From Candidatus Woesebacteria bacterium (GTDB taxonomy: Bacteria > Patescibacteriota > Microgenomatia > UBA1406 > GWC2-37-13), in assembly GCA_017993865.1 (NCBI GenBank), contig JAGOLU010000069.1, forward strand, positions 1 to 5,039: a stretch of DNA of 5,039 nucleotides. Reading direction: 5' to 3'. The notes under the pieces were generated by a model that made no database searches, was not told the origin of the DNA, and saw nothing but the letters and a program-made list of their open reading frames with translations. The position numbers and the translations under genes were made by a program. Positions 1 to 5,039 of the stretch are shown here, one piece after another. Numbering within the stretch: position 1 is the stretch's first letter; every line of letters starts with the position of its first letter.

Positions 1-2
1 AA

Positions 3-1025
3 CTTACGCTTTGGTACCTCATCATCATTATGATGGTGAGCATGACCTTTAGCGTGGTGATCTTCGGAATGGTGAGCCGAGAAGTGGATAGGTTTGAGAT
101 GATGCAACGGACTCGTGTTGAGCGCCGACTTCGCGAAGACATTCTCTTGCCGCAGGGAGCGGGTGTTTTTCGACGATTTATAGATGAGCATGGTATGGCC
201 AATCCCGAGTTGGTGAAGGAGACAAAGGAGCGAATACTCTCTGTGCTTTTTCTGGCAAACGGGTCTATCTTCATATTGTCTGGGTGGTTTGGATATGTTC
301 TTGCAGGAAGAACACTCCGACCTATCCAAAAAATGGTAGAAGGGCAAAATCGATTTATTAGTGATGCATCTCACGAACTAAAGACACCGCTCGCTTCACT
401 GAAGATAGCATTCGAAGTTTACCTCCGTGACCACAAACGAACATCCAAAGATGCGGACCTCTTGGTGAAAGAAAGCATTCAAGAAGTCAAAAAACTAGAG
501 AAATTAACCGCTTCACTTCTTGAACTCGCAGAATATGAACAGGGAGAAGAGAAGCTTAATACAGAAGTGCTGTCTCTTGCCGACATGATAGATGGAGCTC
601 TTGAGAGAACCAAGAATATTGCACAGCAAAAGAACATTGATTTTAAGCGGGAAGTTACAGACTGTAAACTTAGAGGGAACAAGAAGCAGCTGGACACTCT
701 TCTCGTTATCCTGATCGATAACGCGATCAAATATAGCCTTGAAAGCTCAAGTATTACCATCGCTACTTCAACCGAAAAAAGAAAACTTCTGGTTCGCATT
801 AAAGATCAGGGAATTGGGATCGGTCCTGATGACCTCCCACGAATTTTTGATCGGTTTTATCGGGCGGATAGCGCTCGCACAAGGTCAGGATCTGGAGGGA
901 ATGGCCTGGGCCTCTCTATCGCTCGTCAAATAGCTATGAAACATGGAGGGACAATCCATGTTGCAAGTAAACTGAAGCAGGGCTCAACATTCACCCTCGA
1001 GTTACCCATTGCCACTCACGCATAA
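3..1025 (+). CDS. Sensor histidine kinase (CiaH-like), 5' end outside window
   Basis: Membrane sensor kinase that autophosphorylates on histidine and passes the phosphate to a response regulator, which is probably encoded just upstream. The frame stays open to the left edge: nine codons (LTLWYLIII) precede the first ATG at 30 and continue a hydrophobic helix, so that ATG is internal to TM1 and the gene is partial. Numbering from the ATG at 30: TM1 ends near residue 14, a short extracytoplasmic loop covers about 15-70, and TM2 about 72-92. Only about 22 residues separate TM2 from the phospho-accepting His115 (SDASHELKTPL), so a full HAMP domain is doubtful. The HisKA dimerisation helices cover about 105-170. 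The HATPase_c domain shows the N box (LIDNAIKYS, Asn231), G1 box (DQGIGIG, 259-265), F box (FDRFYRAD, 273-280) and G2 box (GGNGLGLSI, 289-297). All catalytic boxes are intact. It ends 17 nt before the adaptor gene, which suggests co-transcription and control of the transporter. Confidence 0.95.
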   Translation, partial: LTLWYLIIIMMVSMTFSVVIFGMVSREVDRFEMMQRTRVERRLREDILLPQGAGVFRRFIDEHGMANPELVKETKERILSVLFLANGSIFILSGWFGYVLAGRTLRPIQKMVEGQNRFISDASHELKTPLASLKIAFEVYLRDHKRTSKDADLLVKESIQEVKKLEKLTASLLELAEYEQGEEKLNTEVLSLADMIDGALERTKNIAQQKNIDFKREVTDCKLRGNKKQLDTLLVILIDNAIKYSLESSSITIATSTEKRKLLVRIKDQGIGIGPDDLPRIFDRFYRADSARTRSGSGGNGLGLSIARQIAMKHGGTIHVASKLKQGSTFTLELPIATHA

Positions 1026-1042
1026 TTATTATCTATTCAATT

Positions 1043-2350
1043 ATGAATATGCTTAAAAGATTGATTCGCTTACCGAAGAAATTCCTACAACTACCCTTGA
1101 TCCCCAAAGTCGTGATTACCCTCGTTGTTGCAGCAGGACTTTGGTTTGCATATACGAAAATATATTCCCAAAAGACTAACCAGGCACAATACCAGACCGC
1201 TGCAGTAGAAAATGGCACTCTGGTGGTTTCGGTTACTGGATCGGGACAGGTTTCCACTGCAAATAGCGCCGCAGTCACTACTCAGGCAACAGGGGTCGTA
1301 TCTGAAGTACTTGTGCAAGATGGTGATGAAGTTAAGTCCGGAGATGCCATAGCTAAAATCGATCCCGATATGGCTGGGAAACAAAACGAGGCACAAGCTC
1401 TCGCAAGTTACCAGAGCGCAAAGAACAATCTTGAGAGTGCCAAATCGAGCTTATACACGCTGCAATCTGCAATGCTCGGTCAATGGAAAGATCATTACGA
1501 CCTTGCAACAAACTCGACATATCAAAACGCAGATGGAACCCCAAACAACGATAATCGCGCGCTCGCAGACTTTCACATATCAGAAGATGACTGGCTTGCG
1601 GCTGAAGCAAAATATAAGAATCAGCAAAATGTAGTTGCACAGGCACAAACCTCTCTCAACTCTGCTTGGCTCTCATATCAGCAATCATCATCGACCATTT
1701 ACGCACCTATTTCGGGAACAATCTCAGGATTGTCGTTGCAGGTTGGCTCTGTCGTAACAGGCTCATCCAGCAGTTCGAGCACCACAACAAGCTCTACAAA
1801 AATTGCAAGCGTTAAGACACAAGCTCCTCCAACGATTACCATTAACTTAACCGAAATTGATGTACCCAAGATAAAAGTTGGCAATAAAGCAACGGTGACC
1901 TTCGATGCTCTTACTGACAAAACATATACTGGAAAAGTAATTAGCATTGACACAACTGGTGTGGTTTCTTCTGGGGTTACCACATATCCCACGGTCATTC
2001 GGCTTGATACAGACCCCGGAAACATTCTTGGCAGCATGGCTGCTTCCGCGAATATCATCACGGAAATCAAACAAGATATTCTTCTCGTCCCCAACTCGAG
2101 TATTACCACCCAGAATGGGATCTCTACCATACAGGTCATGAAGAATAACAAGGTTGATACAGTGAACGTTGAAGTAGGGCTCTCATCAGATAGTCAAACC
2201 GAGGTGCTGTCTGGAGTTTCCGAAGGTGACACTGTGGTTACCTCAACGATTCAATCAGGAACCAGCCCAGCGAGCCAAGGACAATCTGTTTTCAGCTCAT
2301 TCGGAGGAGCCAGAGGTTCGGGGGGGAATTTCATTAGAACAGGTAGATAA
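1043..2350 (+). CDS. MacA/HlyD-type periplasmic adaptor (membrane fusion) subunit of ABC exporter
   Basis: Adaptor protein of 435 aa for the ATPase and permease encoded directly downstream; this family couples an inner-membrane transporter to extracytoplasmic substrate handling. A basic N-terminus (MNMLKRLIRLPKK) is followed by one TM anchor at about 20-38. No lipobox is seen. The first half of the lipoyl/barrel-sandwich domain lies at about 51-110 (VTGSGQV, then GVVSEVLVQDGDEVKSGDAIAKID). An alpha-hairpin covers about 112-215, interrupted by a polar Asn/Asp-rich loop at about 150-180. The second lipoyl half begins at APISGTISGL (221-230). A Ser/Thr-only tract (about 240-252) follows, then the beta-barrel (about 262-340) and a membrane-proximal domain (about 345-402, LLVPNSSI onward). 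The tail, about 410-435, is Gly/Ser/Arg-rich. The ATG at 1043 has a second ATG two codons later, and no Shine-Dalgarno sequence precedes either. The hairpin is short for spanning an outer-membrane system. The substrate is unknown. Confidence 0.93.
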   Translation: MNMLKRLIRLPKKFLQLPLIPKVVITLVVAAGLWFAYTKIYSQKTNQAQYQTAAVENGTLVVSVTGSGQVSTANSAAVTTQATGVVSEVLVQDGDEVKSGDAIAKIDPDMAGKQNEAQALASYQSAKNNLESAKSSLYTLQSAMLGQWKDHYDLATNSTYQNADGTPNNDNRALADFHISEDDWLAAEAKYKNQQNVVAQAQTSLNSAWLSYQQSSSTIYAPISGTISGLSLQVGSVVTGSSSSSSTTTSSTKIASVKTQAPPTITINLTEIDVPKIKVGNKATVTFDALTDKTYTGKVISIDTTGVVSSGVTTYPTVIRLDTDPGNILGSMAASANIITEIKQDILLVPNSSITTQNGISTIQVMKNNKVDTVNVEVGLSSDSQTEVLSGVSEGDTVVTSTIQSGTSPASQGQSVFSSFGGARGSGGNFIRTGR

Positions 2351-2352
2351 AT

Positions 2353-3081
2353 ATGATTACGATTAAAGTTTCACATGTTTCAAAGATTTACGTCACTGGT
2401 GCCGTAGAAACCGTTGCCTTAGCTGACGTTTCATTTGAGGTGTCGAAAGGTGAGTATGTCGCAATAATGGGACCATCAGGAAGCGGTAAGTCTACGCTTA
2501 TGCATATTATTGGCGCGCTAGACAAACCAACGCATGGTAATTATATCCTTGATGGACATGATGTGTCTCAATTAAGTGAGGACAAACTAGCTCAAATCAG
2601 AAACGAGAAAATAGGGTTTGTGTTCCAATCATACAACCTTCTCCCCCGTACAACAGCATTAAAAAACGTAATGCTCCCCATGATGTACGCAGGAATTGAA
2701 GAACATGAAAGAATGTCCAGAGCACAAAAATACCTCACCATGGTAGGCCTTGCAGATCGTCTGTACCATACCTCAAACCAGCTCTCAGGTGGACAACAAC
2801 AACGAGTTGCAATAGCGCGAGCACTTGCAATGAACCCTTCTATTCTTCTCGCCGATGAACCAACGGGGAATATTGCCTCCGTTCAAGCCGAAGAGATCAT
2901 GGGAATTTTCCAACAATTAAACGATGATGGCCATACGGTGGTGATGATTACCCATGAGCCAGATATCGCAAAACACGCCAAACGAATAATCCATATTAAA
3001 GATGGAAAAATGGTAGAAGATGTGCAAAATCAATCACAATATAAAATTACAAAAATAACCAACTCGCATTATTTACAATGA
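2353..3081 (+). CDS. ABC transporter ATP-binding protein, LolD/MacB type
   Basis: Cytoplasmic ATPase of 242 aa that powers the MacB-like permease encoded next; a typical length for stand-alone LolD/YknY/MacB-type ATPases. Motifs in order: Walker A GPSGSGKST (40-48), Q-loop Gln92 in FVFQSYNLLPR, signature LSGGQQQR (144-151), Walker B ILLADEP (164-170) with catalytic Glu169, and H-loop His201 in MITHEP. The oddity is in the D-loop. The family normally reads TGNLDS after Walker B, but this protein reads TGNIAS (171-176), with Ala175 where the conserved Asp is expected. The codon is GCC, one base from GAC. All other catalytic residues are intact. The C-terminal extension after about residue 222 is polar and Asn/Gln-rich. 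Its ATG lies only 2 nt after the adaptor stop, and AGGT 8 nt upstream may act as a weak ribosome binding site, so translational coupling is likely. Confidence 0.96.
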   Translation: MITIKVSHVSKIYVTGAVETVALADVSFEVSKGEYVAIMGPSGSGKSTLMHIIGALDKPTHGNYILDGHDVSQLSEDKLAQIRNEKIGFVFQSYNLLPRTTALKNVMLPMMYAGIEEHERMSRAQKYLTMVGLADRLYHTSNQLSGGQQQRVAIARALAMNPSILLADEPTGNIASVQAEEIMGIFQQLNDDGHTVVMITHEPDIAKHAKRIIHIKDGKMVEDVQNQSQYKITKITNSHYLQ

Positions 3082-3096
3082 TTTATTGAACAAAAT

Positions 3097-4320
3097 ATGG
3101 ATATCATCGAACTCGTCAGAGAGGCCGTCGGGACACTAACCGTGAATAAAATGCGCACTGGTCTGGCAATGCTCGGTATTGTGATTGGCATAGGGAGTGT
3201 TATTGCGCTCGTTTCTCTTGGTCAAGCAAGTCAGAAGTCAATAGAGAGCCAAATTGAATCGCTTGGTTCAAATATGTTGACCGTCATGCCGGGAGGTCAA
3301 AGCTCTGGTGCAGTACGTGGTGCGCAAGGTGGCGCAACAACACTTACGCTCGAAGATGCGTTGACCATAATGACTTCCCCAGAGATTACTACCGTCAACA
3401 AAGTATCTCCAGAACTTCAGAGAAGGTCGCAGGTTACCGCAGGTCGGAATAACACAAATACACAAATTACCGGTGTGTATCCAGGCTACGCTGAGATCCG
3501 AAAAGTGACGTTGTCTTCTGGAGTATTTATCACAGATCGTGATGTACAAAGCATCGCAAAAATCGCCGTTATTGGCCCGCAGGTTGCTACCGATCTGTTT
3601 CCCGATACTCCAGACCCTATCGGTCAGACGATTCGGATAAATGGACAAGTGCTCCGCATCGTTGGCGTAACCAACTCGAAAGGTGGTACGGGTTTCCAAA
3701 ACCAAGATGATGTGATTTACGTCCCCTTGTCAACCGCGCAAAAACAACTGTTTGGAGTGTCATACTTGTCGACCATCTCTGTCGAGGCAAAAAGTCAGGA
3801 CGTGATGACCCAAGCACAGAATGAGGTGGGTTATTTCTTGCTTGCTCGACATAAAATATCTGACCCACTCCAAGCAGACTTCTCAATATTCTCGCAAAAT
3901 GATATCCTCGATACTGCATCGCAAGTCACTGGAACATTCACCACATTGTTAAGTGGTATCGCTGCGATTTCACTACTCGTGGGAGGAATTGGGATCATGA
4001 ATATCATGCTGGTCACCGTTACAGAACGCACTCGTGAAATTGGGTTGCGTAAGGCGCTCGGTGCGAAAAAGAGCGTCATCATAACTCAATTCTTGATTGA
4101 AGCTATTATCTTAACCTTCACTGGAGGTCTTTTGGGTATGATTCTCGGAGTAACTATTTCCTACTTCCTTTCAAAGGCTATGAACCTTGCATTTTTCATA
4201 TCCCCAATGTCTATTGCTCTTGCGATTGGTGTCTCAGGCCTAATAGGCATCGTGTTTGGGTGGTATCCCGCCAAAAAAGCCGCAGATTTGCAGCCTATTG
4301 AAGCGTTACGTTATGAATGA
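3097..4320 (+). CDS. MacB/FtsX-family ABC transporter permease
   Basis: Membrane subunit of 407 aa with the four-helix MacB/LolC/FtsX topology. TM1 is at about 22-43 after a short amphipathic N-terminus (MDIIELVREAVGTL). A large extracytoplasmic MacB_PCD-like domain covers about 44-281. TM2 (about 282-307), TM3 (about 331-358) and TM4 (about 369-390) belong to the FtsX domain. Family hallmarks are LGIVIGIGSVIALVSLG in TM1, GGIGIMNIMLVTVTERTREIGLRKALGA running from TM2 into the cytoplasmic coupling loop (about 296-323), and the C-terminal PAKKAADLQPIEALRYE. A Gly/Ser-rich stretch (about 65-80) precedes the first strand of the extracytoplasmic domain. In E. coli MacB the ATPase is fused to this unit; here it is a separate gene 15 nt upstream, as in YknYZ-type systems. 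The gap has no Shine-Dalgarno sequence. Such proteins often act as mechanotransmission devices, but the substrate here is not evident. Confidence 0.95.
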   Translation: MDIIELVREAVGTLTVNKMRTGLAMLGIVIGIGSVIALVSLGQASQKSIESQIESLGSNMLTVMPGGQSSGAVRGAQGGATTLTLEDALTIMTSPEITTVNKVSPELQRRSQVTAGRNNTNTQITGVYPGYAEIRKVTLSSGVFITDRDVQSIAKIAVIGPQVATDLFPDTPDPIGQTIRINGQVLRIVGVTNSKGGTGFQNQDDVIYVPLSTAQKQLFGVSYLSTISVEAKSQDVMTQAQNEVGYFLLARHKISDPLQADFSIFSQNDILDTASQVTGTFTTLLSGIAAISLLVGGIGIMNIMLVTVTERTREIGLRKALGAKKSVIITQFLIEAIILTFTGGLLGMILGVTISYFLSKAMNLAFFISPMSIALAIGVSGLIGIVFGWYPAKKAADLQPIEALRYE

Positions 4321-4328
4321 GGGAATAC

Positions 4329-4344
4329 TTCAGTTGTTATTCAG
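4329..4344 (+). promoter_or_regulatory. Possible response-regulator site: TTCAG direct repeat, 11-bp phase
   Basis: TTCAG occurs at 4329-4333 and again at 4340-4344, exactly 11 bp start to start. It lies where a -35 element would sit relative to the TATAAT box at 4355. OmpR/PhoB-family regulators typically bind direct repeats about 11 bp apart in this position. The locus encodes a histidine kinase, so a cognate regulator site is plausible. The repeat is only 5 bp long, so chance is a serious alternative. Confidence 0.22.
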
Positions 4345-4360
4345 GCAGGTATCCTATAAT
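4334..4360 (+). promoter_or_regulatory. Putative sigma-70-type promoter for the DUF5666-like gene
   Basis: A perfect TATAAT lies at 4355-4360. The best -35 candidate is TTGTTA at 4334-4339 (four of six consensus bases) with a short 15-bp spacer. Transcription would begin near 4366-4368, which is downstream of the ATG at 4363 and about 20 nt upstream of the ATG at 4387. This would give the last gene expression separate from the transporter. The -10 is good and the -35 and spacer are weak, which is compatible with an activated promoter. Confidence 0.4.
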
Positions 4361-4386
4361 TTATGTTAATTAATTTTTCATTTCTT

Positions 4387-4845
4387 ATGCGAACAAAACA
4401 AATGATCGTGATTGGAGTTGTTGCAGTTGTCGTTGGGGCGGGTGGGTTCTTTGTTGGTAGATATACTGTCACAAATGCTCAATCTACGCGTGCCGGTCAA
4501 TTTGGGGCTGGTGCAACGGGCAATCCACGGATCGGAGGATTTCAGGGGGCCGGAACACGAGGCGCTGGTGGGGTTCGTTTCCGACCAGTCAGCGGAGATA
4601 TCATTGAAAGTTCAACCGATTCCATCACGGTAAAGCTAACCGACGGATCCTCAAAAATAGTTCTCTTTTCAGATACGACCAATATAAATAAAGCTCAAGC
4701 GGCAACCCCTGCAGATTTGCAAGTGGGAGAAAAGGTTATGGTAACCGGTCAAGATAACTCAGATGGAAGTGTAACTGCGCAAAATATTCAGCTGAACCCT
4801 GTTTTTCGTGGGCAGCCAGAGTCAACTCCTGTTCCAACACAATAA
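4387..4845 (+). CDS. Membrane-anchored or secreted small protein with DUF5666-like domain
   Basis: A 152-aa extracytoplasmic protein of unknown role. From the ATG at 4387, a basic start (MRTKQ) leads into a hydrophobic segment at about 6-25 (IVIGVVAVVVGAGGFFVG), followed by TNAQS, which could be a signal-peptidase site or an anchor end. A Gly/Ala/Arg-rich linker covers about 35-65. A beta-rich domain covers about 68-137: SGDIIESSTDSITVKLTDGS, an ALFSDTT-like strand (IVLFSDTTNINK), DLQVGEKVMVTGQ, then GSVTAQNIQL. This pattern resembles DUF5666 domains. The tail is Pro/Thr/Gln-rich. An in-frame ATG at 4363 would add MLINFSFL, which puts hydrophobic residues before the basic n-region and starts upstream of the predicted transcript start, so I prefer 4387. 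No Shine-Dalgarno sequence precedes either start. It lies 66 nt after the permease and probably works at the outer face of the same membrane. A direct part in export is only inferred. Confidence 0.85.
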   Translation: MRTKQMIVIGVVAVVVGAGGFFVGRYTVTNAQSTRAGQFGAGATGNPRIGGFQGAGTRGAGGVRFRPVSGDIIESSTDSITVKLTDGSSKIVLFSDTTNINKAQAATPADLQVGEKVMVTGQDNSDGSVTAQNIQLNPVFRGQPESTPVPTQ

Positions 4846-4854
4846 ATTTGTTAT

Positions 4855-4899
4855 TCTCGACGCGCTATACGGATACATCAATCGTATTGTTCGTCGAGA
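4855..4899. repeat. 8-bp perfect inverted repeat at convergent gene ends (weak terminator candidate)
   Basis: TCTCGACG at 4855-4862 is the exact reverse complement of CGTCGAGA at 4892-4899, with 29 nt between. Inside the loop, CAAT (4879-4882) and ATTG (4886-4889) can form a small inner hairpin. The repeat lies just past the stop of the DUF5666-like gene and overlaps the end of the - strand gene, where a bidirectional terminator would be expected. No U-rich tract follows on either strand and the loop is long, so classical intrinsic termination is not well supported. Confidence 0.35.
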
Positions 4900-5039
4900 C
4901 TTTGATTTCAGTACCATCTACATATCTCAGACTAAACATAAACTTCTTTTGAGTCGCAAGTGACTGAGGAGTAACTGTGCTCTCAAGAAAGTTTTCAGCA
5001 AGAAGCTGTCCATCTTTTACCGCCTGACGATAGGCCACG
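4865..5039 (-). CDS. Unrecognised protein, C-terminal 57 codons only
   Basis: The - strand is open from the right edge to a TAG at 4867-4865, giving 57 codons from GTG at 5038-5036. The peptide starts VAYRQAVKDGQLLAENFLES, continues through a polar linker (VTPQSLATQKK), and ends in what looks like two beta strands (FMFSLRYVDGTEIKVSTNN, IDVSV). This looks like a helix plus a terminal beta hairpin, protein-like in composition and free of low complexity. The gene is probably convergent with the operon, its stop 19 nt from the DUF5666-like gene's stop. I do not recognise the family. The GTG at the edge could by chance be a start, but continuation beyond the window is more likely. Because the stretch is short, a spurious frame cannot be excluded. 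Confidence 0.55.
   Translation of the reverse strand, partial: VAYRQAVKDGQLLAENFLESTVTPQSLATQKKFMFSLRYVDGTEIKVSTNNTIDVSV

Noticed and set aside
30..32. ATG at 30 as the true start of the histidine kinase
   Set aside because: The frame is open upstream to the edge, and the upstream codons encode LTLWYLIII, which completes TM1 of a typical kinase. Starting at 30 would cut the first membrane helix.
1033..2151. Several long open stretches on the - strand opposite the adaptor gene
   Set aside because: They overlap a strongly supported gene, overlap one another, have Cys/Val/Ser-heavy compositions with no recognisable domain, and are best explained as antisense shadows.
3268..4082. - strand open frames opposite the permease gene
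   Set aside because: They are shadows of the MacB/FtsX-type coding sequence, with no start context, domain or operon logic of their own.
4323..4342. GAATA/TATTC hairpin after the permease as a terminator
   Set aside because: A 5-bp A/T-rich stem with a 10-nt loop and no U-tract is too weak. Transcription may well continue into the next gene.
4363..4386. ATG at 4363 as the start of the DUF5666-like protein
   Set aside because: It lies 2 nt after a TATAAT box, so it would fall before the expected transcript start, and it adds hydrophobic residues ahead of the basic n-region. It remains possible if the gene is read only from the upstream operon transcript.
1..5039. Alternative genetic code (TGA read as Gly, as in some CPR groups)
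   Set aside because: The ATPase and permease genes end at TGA exactly where their families end, and no conserved domain is interrupted by TGA.
1..5039. CRISPR arrays, tRNA/rRNA genes, insertion sequences or integration sites
   Set aside because: No regularly spaced repeats, cloverleaf-like sequence, transposase motifs or terminal inverted repeats were seen on reading both strands.

Overview
The window reads as one compact bacterial transport and sensing locus with about 45% GC by eye. Five genes lie on the + strand, tightly spaced, and the tail of one convergent gene lies on the - strand. TGA is used as a real stop (ABC ATPase and permease genes), so the standard bacterial code applies. The adaptor, ATPase and permease are separate MacA/MacB-like proteins, an arrangement known from YknXYZ-type and other monoderm systems. 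No TolC-like channel is visible. Starts mostly lack a Shine-Dalgarno sequence, and a small anchored DUF5666-like protein follows the transporter. This combination suggests a Patescibacteria (CPR) genome or another small monoderm-like lineage. That placement is an inference from style of content, not a marker-based assignment.

Layout: (1) 3-1025, a sensor histidine kinase of the CiaH-like, HAMP-poor kind; its reading frame is open to the left edge, so the 5' end is missing. (2) 1043-2350, a membrane-anchored MacA/HlyD-type adaptor. (3) 2353-3081, a LolD/MacB-type ABC ATPase with an unusual D-loop. (4) 3097-4320, a MacB/FtsX-type permease. (5) 4321-4386, a short intergenic stretch with a perfect TATAAT box and an 11-bp-phased TTCAG direct repeat. 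(6) 4387-4845, a signal-anchored small protein with a Gly/Arg-rich linker and a DUF5666-like beta domain. (7) 4865-5039 on the - strand, the C-terminal 57 codons of an unrecognised protein that converges on the operon. An 8-bp perfect inverted repeat (4855-4862 / 4892-4899) spans this junction.

Likely joint function: the kinase, probably with a response regulator encoded just upstream of the window, senses an envelope signal. The adaptor, ATPase and permease form a tripartite ATP-driven export or mechanotransmission machine at the cytoplasmic membrane. The DUF5666-like protein sits on the outer face as a possible accessory. The substrate cannot be read from the sequence. The most interesting points are the D-loop substitution in the ATPase, the possible regulated internal promoter before the DUF5666-like gene, and the recurrence of Gly/Arg-rich extracytoplasmic segments in two proteins of the cluster.
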